Origin: Blepharisma stoltei
Taxonomy: Eukaryota; Ciliophora; Heterotrichea; Heterotrichida; Blepharismidae
Direction of reading: 5' to 3'
Length of the DNA stretch: 64,000 nt
Assembly (NCBI GenBank): GCA_914767885.1
Contig: CAJZBQ010000024.1
Span: 372,001-436,000 of the forward strand
A program made the translations under genes and the position numbers. Positions 10,925-21,091 of this stretch are shown here, in pieces (position 1 is the first letter of the stretch; every line of letters starts with the position of its first letter). The notes beneath the pieces were generated by a model. That model worked only from the letters and a program-made list of their open reading frames with translations. It had not been told where the DNA came from and did no database searches.

Positions 10925-12010
10925 GATGCAGAGCCTGAATTTCAGTAATACAGAGCTAGCCCTAATCCGCTTTCAAGGTTGGATTTTTTAATCCTGGAAA
11001 GCGGAGTTTGGAGTTGGAAATGGATTTCCCAGCAAAGCCTGAGGCCATTTGCCGATGGCAGGAAATGCCAAGACCAATCGGACAATTTTCCAATGAGGAA
11101 CCAAGAGTTACGCCTTGGACTTCAAGTTTCCACTTTTGCCGAGCGTCGACCTGAATTTCAATTTTTTTTGAATTTCTGTGAGAGACATGCATTCAGCTTA
11201 ACTTAACTTATTAACCATCACGTTTAACGTCTCCTACGGGGTTGCTCTTCCAGGACTACCACCACGCTCTCGTCGCTCGGGGCCCACTAGTTGCTGGGAC
11301 AACTAGCTTTGATCTCCAACGTGGGCCTCCTGCGCAATGTTCCGGCTTCGACGACTCATGAATGAGCTACTTTCTCTGTAACGAGGGTTGTCTGCTGGGA
11401 AATTCCAAAAAATGGGATTTCTGGCTGACTTTCGGCAAAAAGGGGAAAACTTGTAGCCCGGGGGGCGAAACTCCCGGTTTCTCGCTAGAGATTTGCCCGA
11501 ATGGCCTAGGGATTACCTGTAGGCGCTGCTGGGCTTCTCCTTTCCAACTCCAAGCCTCCTCTTCCCTCGAGGTAAAATCCTAACCCGAGAACGGACTGGG
11601 ATCAGGCTCTGTACACTGCCAGAATTGCTTACCTGATATTGCTGTCCATCTCTAGCTAGGCAAAACCTTGCCGGATATAATTAAATAGGGCTTGAAACTG
11701 TCTGGCCGAGAGGCCAGACCCAAGTTGAGACGCCATATTTAATTATGACATGCATTCAGCACTCAGAAATTGGAGCTGGAGGTGTCCTCATCAAGCCACA
11801 ATTTCGGATGTCCATGGCATCAGGGTTTGAAAGAGGAGCAAGTCAATTTTCAGACTCGCTGCTTGAAACGAAGAGTTGCTTGCTGACAGGGATATCGAAA
11901 AGCAGATAAATCCATAGGAATTTTTGGTGAGCGCGAAATCAAAAAAGCCTAGCCTACCTGCTAATTAAGGCTAAGATTAAGATATTAAAGACAGGAGCCC
12001 AACATCTGCT
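10925..12010. repeat. Composite retroposon region, GC-richer
   Basis: A block of about 1.1 kb between two AT-rich genes. Segment 10962-11192, read on the minus strand, and segment 11440-11585, read on the plus strand, encode related peptides (NCPIGLGISCHRQMAS against ICPNGLGITCRRCWAS). They are therefore diverged copies in opposite orientation. The inner copy lies in an element with its own target duplication (11198-11746). Confidence 0.6.
11198..11746 (-). mobile_element. Short retroposon, 549 bp, with perfect 14-bp target duplication
   Basis: Flanked by GACATGCATTCAGC at 11184-11197 and 11747-11760. On the minus strand it starts near ATATGGCGTCTCAACTTG and ends in a TTAAG-type tail (plus strand CTTAACTTAACTTA at 11197-11210). 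Long duplications plus a simple tail are the signature of target-primed reverse transcription. No intact reverse transcriptase frame is present, so it is non-autonomous or 5'-deleted. Confidence 0.78.
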
Positions 12011-12099
12011 AGAAGGGATGAAGAATGTTTGATAGTCTCAATCTTAGGTGTCTTAGGAGAGTTCACTGATAATTTAATATCTATACTTTAAATAAATTA

Positions 12100-12861
12100 T
12101 TATAAGTTAGGTAAAACAACTCCTCCATCAATTCTTAAAGTTTGCCCTGTGATGTATTGGTTTTCAATAATGAATTTCGCTGCAAGTGCAAATTCTGAGG
12201 CTTCTCCAAAGCGCCTTAAAGGAATTGCTTTTAATAATTTTTCTGATACTTGTGGAGCTATCAAGCTTCCCATCTTGGTTTCAAAAGGTCCTGGTGCAAG
12301 AGCAGCCACCCTTATTTTATAATAAGCAAGGTCCCTTGCAAGAGGAAGGGTCATTCCAATAACTGCGCCTTTGCTGCTAGCATAAGCTACAGTGCCTTGT
12401 TGACCTTCAAATCCAGCAACACTTGCAACGTTAACTATGACTCCTCTGTCCTTTCCAAACATAGGCTGTGAAATCATTTGTTTTGCAACCAATCGAGTCA
12501 CATTAAAAGTGCCAATGACGTTTATCCTGAATACTTCCTCAAAAGAATCTAAAGGATGGGCTTCTCCTCTATATAGAGTTCAAGCGGCTAAAGGAACCCC
12601 AGCACAGTTAACAAGAACATTTATTTGGCTGAATTTGGAAAGTGTTTCTTTTATCGCGTCTTCGATGCTTTGGGTATCTCCGATATTTACTTTGCAAAAA
12701 ATTGAGTTAGGTGATAACTCTGATTCTAAAGATTTGCCTTCTTGCTCGTTCATGTCCCAGATAGCAACTTTTGCACCACTTTGAGAGAGGAGTCGTGCTG
12801 TTGCAGCACCAAGGCCGGAAGCTCCGCCTGTAATGACACAAACTGAGTTCACCAACCTCAT
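12100..12861 (-). CDS. Short-chain dehydrogenase, HSD10 / 3-hydroxyacyl-CoA dehydrogenase type-2 like
   Basis: NAD-dependent oxidoreductase of about 253 residues. It has the nucleotide motif TGGASGLGAATA (residues about 10-21), VLVNCAGVP, ASVAGFEGQ with the catalytic Ser region, and YASSK (Tyr-x3-Lys). The block GMTLPLARDLAYYKIRV followed by LAPGPFETKM and the end LRIDGGVVLPNL match the HSD10 group, which oxidises branched-chain acyl-CoA intermediates in mitochondria. One TGA serves as Trp. No obvious presequence is visible; HSD10 proteins often lack a cleaved one. No inserts or introns. Confidence 0.9.
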
Positions 12862-13234
12862 TTTTATTTAATCCAACTCAATACAATTTGCAATGAAAAA
12901 CACAAATCATGAGGCTTATTATATTGATGTTTTTGTTTGCTTTAGTTATGCAGCTATTTATTTATCGTATTTCAGCAATACACATGAATAATATTAAAGC
13001 GTTTTAAATCAAAATATGCATTAAATACAATTAATTTTTTCATAAAAATACCAAATAATATAATAATTATTTTTATAAAGACTCACGAAAGATAATGGTC
13101 ATATATTATGAATGTTTAGCAATACAGTACATTTTGAAAAAGAAACAGGCCTAGACTCTATTTAAAAGAAAGAGATTTTATAATAGTGCTATTTATCTAT
13201 CTAATCTAATCCCTAGTAATTTGGCCTTCATAGA
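12862..13234. other. Intergenic, no feature seen
   Basis: AT-rich sequence between two minus-strand genes. No MITE end, hairpin or open frame worth reporting. Confidence 0.4.
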
Positions 13235-13699
13235 TTATGATGCATGCAATCTTGTTCATTCTGAAGCAATTCTATTGAATTGGACTATATCGCTTTTATA
13301 TAATCTGCCAGCTTCAGGTTCTGCGCAGTTCTTAATATCAGGAGTCTCTACTAGTTTCTGAAGTGAGTCCAATATGCTATTTAAAGAATTCGTTGGGCTA
13401 TAATTTTTCATTAAACTTATATAGCACATCGTCCCTCCTCTGGCTCTTATATTTGGATGATAAATTTTTGTCAGAAATTTAATATCTGGTGACTGAAAAG
13501 GATACGTCGAAGGAAATGAAATTTTTATGTAAAATATACCTCCCTTATAAGGAGAATTATCAGGGCCAACTATTGCTCCAGTTCAGCTGTGTATATTTTC
13601 AGAGTTTGTAGGTCATGCTGAATGGAGTGCTGGTGGGCTGTTTTGTATATTTTTCAGTTCTTTTGTAATTCTAGTCTTATTGGAGTCTCTAGACCTCAT
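13235..13699 (-). CDS. Divergent ubiquitin-conjugating (E2) enzyme
   Basis: 154-residue frame visible only when TGA is read as Trp (SAWPTN, HSWTGA, SEWTRLH). The UBC fold is clear: SRDSNKTRITKELKNIQ at the start, TGAIVGPDNSPYKGGIFY, PFQSPDIKFLTKIYHPN, and an active-site region GGTMCYISLMKNYSP with the catalytic Cys in the canonical place after HPN. Compared with the neighbouring UBE2D-like gene it is strongly diverged, notably RARGG in place of NANGG before the Cys and a degenerate C-terminal helix. Probably an old tandem duplicate with altered specificity. No inserts. Confidence 0.8.
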
Positions 13700-14059
13700 T
13701 TTATTATAAGAATCAATATTAATCTATTCATTCTTTATTAGAAGAATCAATATTAATTTATTCATTCTACAATTACACTTTTTTTTTAAAACCAAAATTA
13801 TGGATATTGAGTACTTTTTACTTATAGTGCCATTATGTGGTAGCTTTTAAGTAAATTTCTTTACCCCTAACTCTGCTCGCCATTATATTACCGCGCACTC
13901 AAATGCAAGTTCGAATAATTTTAATTAATTGCTTACTCCCTATTTATTCGAATTAGATGACTCTAAACCAACCTCTGCTCACCTTAGGTCGAAAAGCCTA
14001 GATTTTATGAAGAACAAAGATTGGCGCATGCATAGCTTATTTAATGCTATAAATTTAGT

Positions 14060-14462
14060 TAGCTCCCCCATTTAATAACGAACAAAATTTACTATAAAAT
14101 TTATATTTATATAAGCTAATTTAGTCTTTACAATTTACTAATTTTAAGTAGGTAGTGTAAGATAAGGACAAGCATAATCGAAAAAGAATAATAAATAAGA
14201 GCTAATAAGTTGCTAGTGACTTAATCTTAAGCTGGTGCTTTAGCAATAGCTACCTTGTCGCCTGCATTTAGGCGCTTTCTCTTTCTGTTACCATCATTTG
14301 ACTCCATTCTATCATTTAGACTTATTCCTTAACCCTTTGATTGAAATTTTTATAAAAAACAATTATAGATATTTAATATAAATTTTATATATGCCTTTTT
14401 CCCAAAAATTTTATAAGTTAGACCCCATTTAATAAAGTGTTCGTTATAAATAAGGGAGGGAA
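14060..14462. mobile_element. Family 5 MITE-like element, 403 bp
   Basis: Ends CTCCCCCATTTAATAACGAACA and its rough complement TGTTCGTTATAAATAAGGGAGGG. A third motif copy (CCCCATTTAATAAAGTGTTC) lies beside the right end, as in other families. The middle contains a short non-AT-rich segment with a 26-codon minus-strand frame (14227-14307) of unknown meaning. Intergenic. Confidence 0.65.
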
Positions 14463-14717
14463 TAAGAGAGAATATCATGCATCTTTCTCTAATTTAATTT
14501 ACTATTTCCTCTAAAACACCATGACTTTAAATATCTTATATTGTAATTTAGGTAATTATATATTTATATCCTTCTAAAATGAACAGGAAATTGCTCAGCT
14601 GGCACTATTACAAGAAGCTAAAGCTCAAAAATAAGCCAAAAATGATAATTTTCCATCTTGTAGAAACCTTATTAACTTAATACTTATGATTTTAAAGATT
14701 CATAAACAGTAAATTAC

Positions 14718-15164
<447 letters not shown>

Positions 15165-15297
15165 TTATTATAATAGAGTTCTAACTTAAATTAAATTTAT
15201 CAACATCTTTTGTATAAAATGCTATCCCTATTTCTTCTGACCAAAGTTGCATAGAAAAAATTTCTAAGTTGCGAAATGGAGAGGGAAAAGCGGCGAG

Positions 15298-15811
15298 CAT
15301 GTTAGGATTATTTAAATCAGCTGCTAGCCATATTGTGGCACAGTCACCAAATAACTCCTACACGGGATTTCAACCACATTTTGAGAGGGTCTACCCAAAG
15401 GTGTCTGCTACTTTCGGTTCCTTTGCCTCCTCCTTTCCTTGCAGCTTCAATCTTGAGTGAGAGGCTTATGAATTTCTGTGGTCCTGCTATGGATGATTGG
15501 AGTATCTTGATTTCTAGATTAGCTCCTTTGAAGTCTGCCCAATAGCTACAGGAAAAAGACTACTCCCCTACAACCTAGCTGAAACCCCAGTTTTTCGGTA
15601 GAGCAAAGCCCATGGGTCCTTGGATCCAAAGGACGTTTTCGGGCACCTCTCACTTTTCAAGCAGAGTAAGGTACCAAAATTTATCCTGATACAGATCTTC
15701 TGGCTGTGTTTGATTCTCGGAACGGAGTCGATCCCACTTCGCAGGATCCATAAGGTCTGGACTGTTGCGCCAAGAGGGGAGGTTGATACGCGTCGCCATT
15801 TTAATGTATAT
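15298..15811 (-). mobile_element. MATR-type short retroposon, 514 bp
   Basis: Flanked by AAAAGCGGCGAG (15286-15297) and AAAAGCGGCAAG (15812-15823), a 12-bp duplication with one mismatch. On the minus strand it begins ATACATTAAAATGGCGAC. A frame opens directly: MATRINLPSWRNSPDLM, then WDRLRSENQTQ, WEVPENVLWIQGPMG, and stops after about 75 codons. Homologous copies lie at 51803-52345 and near 63520-63790. Confidence 0.78.
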
Positions 15812-16083
15812 AAAAGCGGCAAGGAAGAAGGAAAATTTATTTGAATCTAAACTTGAACCTCTAAAAATTTTATTGGAAAAGTTATAAGGTTCTTGCAAAG
15901 AGAAGACTCTGGAACCTTTAAAACTCCATTATTTCGATGAAGATAATGATATTTTATTTTTAACTCTTAAGGGATTAGAAATGAAATTTCTTTCCAAATC
16001 AATAAAATCAGGTTCTATTAGGATAATAATAATTAATTATATTTGCTTAATTGTAAAATCATATGAATTACAGCACCAGCAGT
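15812..16083 (+). pseudogene. Possible PB1-domain gene fragment
   Basis: Downstream of the retroposon the plus strand reads EPLKLHYFDEDNDILFLTLK, then EMKFLSKSIKSGSIRI, which resembles a PB1 domain (basic Lys, acidic DEDND loop). An in-frame TAA at about 15883 lies before it. A short frame with the same phase lies across the insertion point. The 3' end overlaps the ubiquitin-like gene on the other strand. It may be a broken gene or chance; confidence is low. Confidence 0.25.
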
Positions 16084-16266
16084 AAGATTGTAGTCGCTTA
16101 GCCTACTTTCGTCATTCAGCTGTCGTCTTTCAAAAATTAAGCGAAACTGTTCGACACTGATTCCTTCCTTCTCTTGCAACGCTTGTTTCACTTGAATAAC
16201 AATGTTATCGAGCTCAAAGTTCATGGGTTTCTCCTTCCCAGTCAGAGTTTTTATAATTATTTGCAT
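16033..16266 (-). CDS. Ubiquitin-like protein without C-terminal diglycine
   Basis: 77 residues with the ubiquitin beta-grasp pattern: MQIIIKTLTGKEKPMNFEL, VKQALQEKEGI, FRLIFERRQLNDESRLSDYN, AGAVIHMILQLSKYN. Positions of the Ile44-like and Leu-rich strands are kept. The C-terminus ends LQLSKYN rather than LRLRGG, so it cannot be conjugated by the usual route unless another residue run follows. It is more likely a stand-alone binding module. No inserts. Confidence 0.82.
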   Translation of the reverse strand: MQIIIKTLTGKEKPMNFELDNIVIQVKQALQEKEGISVEQFRLIFERRQLNDESRLSDYNLTAGAVIHMILQLSKYN

Positions 16267-16418
16267 GATTCCTTAATTATACAAAAATTAAAAAATAAGA
16301 CCGCGATATCTTCTAAATAAACAATTGCATCATGGCAAGCTGCTCTATTTTACCGTTTTTCAATTAAAATTTTTCAGCATAATTTAATTTGAATAATAAT
16401 TGAAATGATTTAATTTTA

Positions 16419-17012
16419 TTATTTATGGCCCTCATGCTTTTTCTTTTTCTTTTCTTCATCAGAAGAGCTTGAAGAAGATGATGACTTTTTATGTTTCTTT
16501 TCGTGATTCTTCTCTCCTTCTTTCTTCTCCTCAACTTCTACTTTATCTTTAATTGGCTCAGCCTTTTTCTGGGCTAAAAGTCCAGCGAATTTTGAGCTTG
16601 TAGCTGCTGATGGCTTTTGCTTTAAAACAAAGCTTCTAATTCCTGTTGGCGTTAAAAGTTTAGCTGTTTCTATATCTTCAAAAGTCTTTAAAAAATTCGC
16701 CAATGAAACATTTTCATCAGAAGTCTTTGTAAGCCCAATAAATCTATTCGCTAAAGGTGGTTTTGCTTTATCTTTTAATTGGATCAGGGATAAAGCATAT
16801 TTTTTAATATCATCTTCAGTCATCTGAAAGTGCGGATTTTCATTGAACAAGCGGGGAAGCCGATTTACTGAAATTTCGATCATATCTTCAACTAATCCAA
16901 ATATCTCCACTTTTGCAATAGCTTTGGCGTTTATGTGGTCACGGGTTTGGAATAAAAGCTTGGCTTTTTCTTTGGAATTAGATTGACTTACTCTGCCCTT
17001 TAAGAGAAGCAA
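16419..17012 (-). CDS. Unrecognised protein with Lys/Ser-rich tail
   Basis: About 197 codons ending GHK before TAA at 16419. The body contains NRLPRLFNENPHFQMTEDD and ANFLKTFEDIETAKLLTPTG. The last 45 residues are EKKEGEKNHEKKHKKSSSSS style, typical of a disordered, possibly nuclear tail. No ATG is found in frame upstream of residue 1. A 15-nt GT...AG candidate intron (GTTTCCAAAAATTAG, minus strand, about 17033-17047) sits just upstream, so the true 5' end is unresolved. A first exon may have been missed. Confidence 0.5.
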   Translation of the reverse strand: MLLLKGRVSQSNSKEKAKLLFQTRDHINAKAIAKVEIFGLVEDMIEISVNRLPRLFNENPHFQMTEDDIKKYALSLIQLKDKAKPPLANRFIGLTKTSDENVSLANFLKTFEDIETAKLLTPTGIRSFVLKQKPSAATSSKFAGLLAQKKAEPIKDKVEVEEKKEGEKNHEKKHKKSSSSSSSSDEEKKKKKHEGHK

Positions 17013-17362
17013 ACTATTGGAAAATGCCTAATTTTTGGAAACAATTTTAACGTATTATTTTTTATTTAAAATATTTTTATGTATAATTAATAATGTTTAT
17101 AACGATCTCTAGCTGGTTGTATTAAATTTTAAAAATTCTAAATATAAATATTATATATTAAATTTAATTTTCTTTCCATATATTTCAATTGGATTTTTAT
17201 ATCTAAAATAGCTTATTACACTAATATTGGATTGAATCCTATGCGTGGAAAAATTATTCCACATGTGGAGTTCTAAATTAGAATGCCACCACATTTAGAA
17301 TTAGTTCTACTCATAGAATAATTCTCCAACTGTGGAGACCCTATAAATGCATTTTATAAAAT
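17013..17362. other. Intergenic with a short imperfect inverted repeat
   Basis: About 350 bp. Around 17240-17340 there are paired pieces such as ATTCCACATGTGGAG and CTCCAACTGTGGAG. This recalls the hairpin IES family but lacks its TATCGTTA ends. No gene seen. Confidence 0.3.
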
Positions 17363-17725
17363 TTAATATAATTTTTTTTCAACTTCATTTCGACTGAGTA
17401 GAGAAATCTTGATTGTATTTAAAAGAGGAGTTAGCATAATCCCAAGAACTAAGAGATGGCGCATATGAAATTTGCCTTCAGGGCCTTTGAAAAGATTGAA
17501 GAATTCAACAACCTTTTTATTTTGGGCGGTGTTGTCGGCTTTGAGATTTAAAGTTGAGACAATATCTCGCCATTGTTCGGCATTAATTTCATTGTTTGAA
17601 GAGTATTTCCTATGGCAATAGTCTACCATTTGGCTGCTGCATTTATTATATTGAAGGATATTTTCTGCATTAACAAGGCATTGCTCTTCTGGTGTGAGTT
17701 CTGATCGACTGTCAGCGCAGCCCAT
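17363..17725 (-). CDS. Small N-myristoylation-type protein
   Basis: 120 residues starting MGCADSRSEL: Gly2 followed by Cys3 is the pattern for dual N-myristoyl and palmitoyl membrane anchoring. The rest (NAENILQYNKCSSQMVDYC, NEINAEQWRDIVSTLNL, KFHMRHLLVLGIMLT) is helical and resembles a degenerate EF-hand pair without full calcium loops. It ends KKLY at TAA. It may be truncated relative to longer relatives; I cannot tell without homologues. Confidence 0.55.
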   Translation of the reverse strand: MGCADSRSELTPEEQCLVNAENILQYNKCSSQMVDYCHRKYSSNNEINAEQWRDIVSTLNLKADNTAQNKKVVEFFNLFKGPEGKFHMRHLLVLGIMLTPLLNTIKISLLSRNEVEKKLY

Positions 17726-18048
17726 ATTTATGGAAAACGACTACTAGTGATATCAGCGATTAGTTATTGGGTGTTTTTAAACCAAAAGCTTTGATATAAA
17801 ATACTTAAAAGTCAATCAATGATATATTATGAAGCATACCCACAGAACATTAATTAATTTAAAATTATCAATAAATGAGAATTGTAGATGGTGGTCTTAA
17901 AAATGTTAAAATATCTTTTAAATTTTATTCAGAGATCCTTATATAAGGTTCTAAAAATCTAAATGAAGTTTTTTTGCCTGTCTGATAAATAAGCTTGCGC
18001 CATTTATTACCATCTTCATAGATTTACTAATTAATTATGATAAATAAT
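17726..18048. other. Intergenic, no feature seen
   Basis: 323 bp of AT-rich sequence between two minus-strand genes. Nothing recognised. Confidence 0.35.
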
Positions 18049-18411
18049 TTATGAGAGTTTAACAGAAAGCCAAACCTTTAAAGGTAGTAAAATTGGTGCA
18101 AGTGCAATATTGGATGGAATAAGTTCTAAGATAGAAATGGCTAGCCTTCCTCTTTCTTGTGGATTTAAGTTTTTTGGATATTTCATGTTGCTTGCTCTCT
18201 TTTCCAAAGCACTGTATCCATTTTTTAAGAATGATATTGGGAGTACGGCAACTAATCTTTTTGTTGGGGAAAATGCATAGATAAGGTACCATAGCCCTAG
18301 CATTGAAATTGCACTTATGCCAAGCATATATCGTGCTGATTTAGTGATTTTTTCTTTTGGAACATGTCTTTTTTCAAGCATCTGCTCCATGCGATGATAC
18401 ATACCAGACAT
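18049..18411 (-). CDS. Small membrane protein, unrecognised
   Basis: 120 residues: MSGMYHRMEQMLEKRHVPK, then a hydrophobic segment MLGISAISMLGLWYLIYAF (about residues 29-47), a basic middle (YSALEKRASNMKYPKNL), and a second hydrophobic C-terminal stretch (IPSNIALAPILLPLKVW). Two membrane-associated helices with a short size suggest an organelle membrane protein. A weak similarity in layout to FAM210/DUF1279 proteins was noticed but not convincing. No inserts. Confidence 0.5.
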   Translation of the reverse strand: MSGMYHRMEQMLEKRHVPKEKITKSARYMLGISAISMLGLWYLIYAFSPTKRLVAVLPISFLKNGYSALEKRASNMKYPKNLNPQERGRLAISILELIPSNIALAPILLPLKVWLSVKLS

Positions 18412-18993
18412 CTTTAAATATTTAATGGTTATCCATTTAATTTATTCTTAAGCAGATAGCAGTAATTGCTGAAAATTAATGCGCTTAGCTTAAAGCACAT
18501 TCAACTCCAACAAGTAGGTTTATATTAACAAAATATGAGTTTTATTTTACCGATCAGAAGGAAAATTGATTGTGTATTAAAAAACTTATTTCAATGGAAC
18601 ATTTCTATCCAATCTATATTTTAAAATAGCAGCTAAGAATTAATTTATTTAATTGAATCGTAAGATTTTTAGCAGTTTGCTGCAATACATATATCAATGA
18701 TGAGACATATTTTATATTGATCTCAGATCTTTTAATAAAATAATGGAACAAAAAACAATTTTTGAATAAACTAGCAGTGAAGAAAATGAACTTAAAAATT
18801 ATAGAAAATCGTTAAAATTTAAGAGAAAATTTTAAAAGCTTTTATTTGCAAACAATTAAAATAAAGAAAGATTAGAAAAAATCAGTTATGAATTGTAAAC
18901 AAATAAATAATGTTTAGAATTAAAATATATTAATTCTCATTGAATAAAAGACTCATCACCCTTCTAAAACATCTCAGGTTTGATCACAAATAA
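18412..18993. other. Divergent promoter interval
   Basis: About 580 bp, very AT-rich, between a minus-strand gene and the plus-strand Rab gene. No repeat, MITE end or frame is worth noting. Confidence 0.45.
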
Positions 18994-19614
18994 ATGGAGC
19001 CTTCGCAGGAATTTAAAATTGTCACTCTTGGAGAAGGAAGGGTTGGCAAGACCTCCCTCACTCTCAAGGCTGCCCGTGGACAGTTTCACGAAGATGAAAG
19101 ATCTACAGTCAATGCAAACTTTCTTCAAAAAGACATCAATTTACAAGGCACCTCGGTCAGACTTCACTTATGGGACACAGCAGGCCAAGAACGTTTTCGC
19201 GCTTTAGCGCCGAATTATTATAGAGGTGCCAAAGGAGCAATAGTTGTCTATGACATCACTGACAGATCTTCTTTTGACCGTGTAGTTTCATGGGTGAAAG
19301 AACTCTCCATGCAGGCTGATAAAGATATCTGTATAGTCATAGCAGGCAATAAATGTGATAAAGAAAAAGAACGGCAAATATCCAAAGCAGAAGCCATGGA
19401 ATATGCCAGAAGAGTCGGCGTTTTGCATTTTGATACGAGTGCAAAAACTGGCTTAGGAGTTGAAGAAATATTCCAAGAACTTGCAAAGCTTGTTTATCAG
19501 GCACAAAGCCAAAAAACACAAAATTCTGGGGTAGGAGGACATAAAAGTAGAAAGGGGAAGAAAATAGTGATTCAGAAAGAAAATCAAACGGAGAAGAAAA
19601 AAGACTGCTGCTAA
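18994..19614 (+). CDS. Rab GTPase, Rab21-like
   Basis: 206 residues. P-loop GEGRVGKTS (residues about 13-21), switch II WDTAGQERFRALAPNYYRG, GNKCDKEKER and TSAK are all present. The tail is Lys rich and ends KKKDCC, a double-Cys geranylgeranylation site. The GEGRVGKTSL loop, the VYDITDRSSFDRV run and the WVKEL motif fit the Rab21/Rab5-side group, which works in early endocytic traffic. No inserts or TGA codons; start is the first ATG before EFKIVTLG. Neighbour relations carry no functional hint. Confidence 0.93.
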   Translation: MEPSQEFKIVTLGEGRVGKTSLTLKAARGQFHEDERSTVNANFLQKDINLQGTSVRLHLWDTAGQERFRALAPNYYRGAKGAIVVYDITDRSSFDRVVSWVKELSMQADKDICIVIAGNKCDKEKERQISKAEAMEYARRVGVLHFDTSAKTGLGVEEIFQELAKLVYQAQSQKTQNSGVGGHKSRKGKKIVIQKENQTEKKKDCC

Positions 19615-19637
19615 TTAAGGTTATTGTATAACATAAT

Positions 19638-20927
19638 TTACATGCGCTTTTTGAGACTGAAATAGCCGATTAGTGCTGCTGCTGCCAACGGGAAGATAGC
19701 TGCTTTTCCTATTCTGCTTGCTAGTTTTTGTTGCTTAGCACTTTCTTTCTTTTGCTTTTTTAATTGGCTTTGCTCCAAAAATACACGGTCAGACAAAATC
19801 TTGGTGCTTTTTATTGCTGACTGCAGAAAATAGCCAATTAAAAATCTATTGAACAATAAATAGTCACAGTGTCTGGGGTTGTTCATATCTGCGATTCCTC
19901 AAGGATATTGTCGTCCGTAAATACATCTTTCATTCAACTCTACTAAGGTTATCCCAGAAATGATTGCAAATGGCGGAGATAATCCTAGCGGCCCAGAAAA
20001 CAGTTCATCTTTCAAAGATCCTAAGCAGCTTACACAATCAAAAAAAACTATATCTTCATATTGAGCCTGCTTGATAATGTTTTTCTTAAATCTTTTTATT
20101 TCTTCAATAGTGCAAATGTCTGCTTTTGCTAGAATAGGTATAACGTTTACGTATTTTTGCAAGATTTTTAATGCATAAATATCATTTTCCTTCAATTTTG
20201 GACCCTCAACAAAATACATGCAAAGATGAATCCTTGTGTCGTCTTTAATTGTTTCTGGGTTTGAAGAATTTCGCTTGTAAAATAACTTGATTTGTGTGAT
20301 CAGGAATCTCTCGATGTAATTGATCCACGCTTTTATGTCTTTGAAATCACCACCATAGCCAGGGGTGTCAACCATATCAACTAGCAAAGTCAGATTATCC
20401 AATGTTTTTACAGCTTGATTATGGGTAATATCTTTTGTGGCTGGATAAATTCCTTTGTCTTCATGAAAAATAGAGCTGGAGATGTCAAAAAATTTGAGTG
20501 CAAGGTAGGTCTGAATAAAAGTAGATTTCCCTAAGCCAGAATCTCCAGCCAGCATTATATTAAAATGAACTCTGCCTTCTAATCCGAGACTAAGTAAAAT
20601 GTTCATATCATGATCTAAAGTATCACTTGAAAGGCTTGAGGGCGAGGAGTTTGTGTTGCTTGAATCAAAATAGACTGATTTTACTGTGGAGGTAGATGAT
20701 ATTTTACGAAAGAGATAAGGCTCACTTTGTTCTTCTTGGTTATAATACATCATGGCTAAAGGCATGTTTTCTTGGATTTCTTGTAGTTCCGCAATATTAT
20801 GAATTTGGTTGTCTCTCAAGAATTTCGCCATGATAGATTCCTCTTCAGGTAAGTTTAAGACTTGCTCTAAATTTTCACGAGTCAGATTTCTTTTTCCAGA
20901 CATCATTGTTATCAATTTTAGATGCAA
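19638..20927 (-). CDS. Septin with C-terminal membrane segment
   Basis: 429 residues in one frame, with TGA as Trp at QYPWGIADM. GTPase motifs: AGDSGLGKSTFIQTYL (P-loop), VDTPGYGGD (G3), ILAKADIC (G4). Septins form filaments at membranes and division sites. About 105 residues precede the P-loop. The C-terminus lacks a long coiled coil but has a basic/Gln run (QLKKQKKESAKQQKL) and then a hydrophobic helix AAIFPLAAAALIGYFSL followed by KKRM. This suggests tail anchoring, as reported for organelle-bound ciliate and algal septins. The start could be Met1 or the MMSGKRN Met eight residues later. Confidence 0.88.
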
Positions 20928-21091
20928 AAAGAAAAATATAAATTAATGCCGGTTTATTATAAAATTTAATAATTATTGGCATTGATTGTAAGAATTTAAT
21001 AATTAAATTGCTTTTTTGTATATAAATCTTAAAAGGTATAGGAGACTCAAATTTTAAAAAATACTGATTATTAAATGGATGATTTGAAATG

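Noticed and set aside
14227-14307. 26-codon minus-strand frame MESNDGNRKRKRLNAGDK
   Set aside because: It looks coding in style, but it is very short, lies inside a MITE-like element and has no partner exon that I could find.
15298-15330. Telomere repeat or chromosome breakage site at TGTTAGG
   Set aside because: A single partial unit inside a retroposon tail, with no array. Chance similarity is the simplest reading.
17240-17345. Third member of the TATCGTTA hairpin family
   Set aside because: Shares ATTCCACATGTGGAG-like words but lacks the ends and long pairing arms.
18049-18411. FAM210/DUF1279 family assignment
   Set aside because: Only the layout of two hydrophobic segments is similar; no diagnostic residues could be matched.
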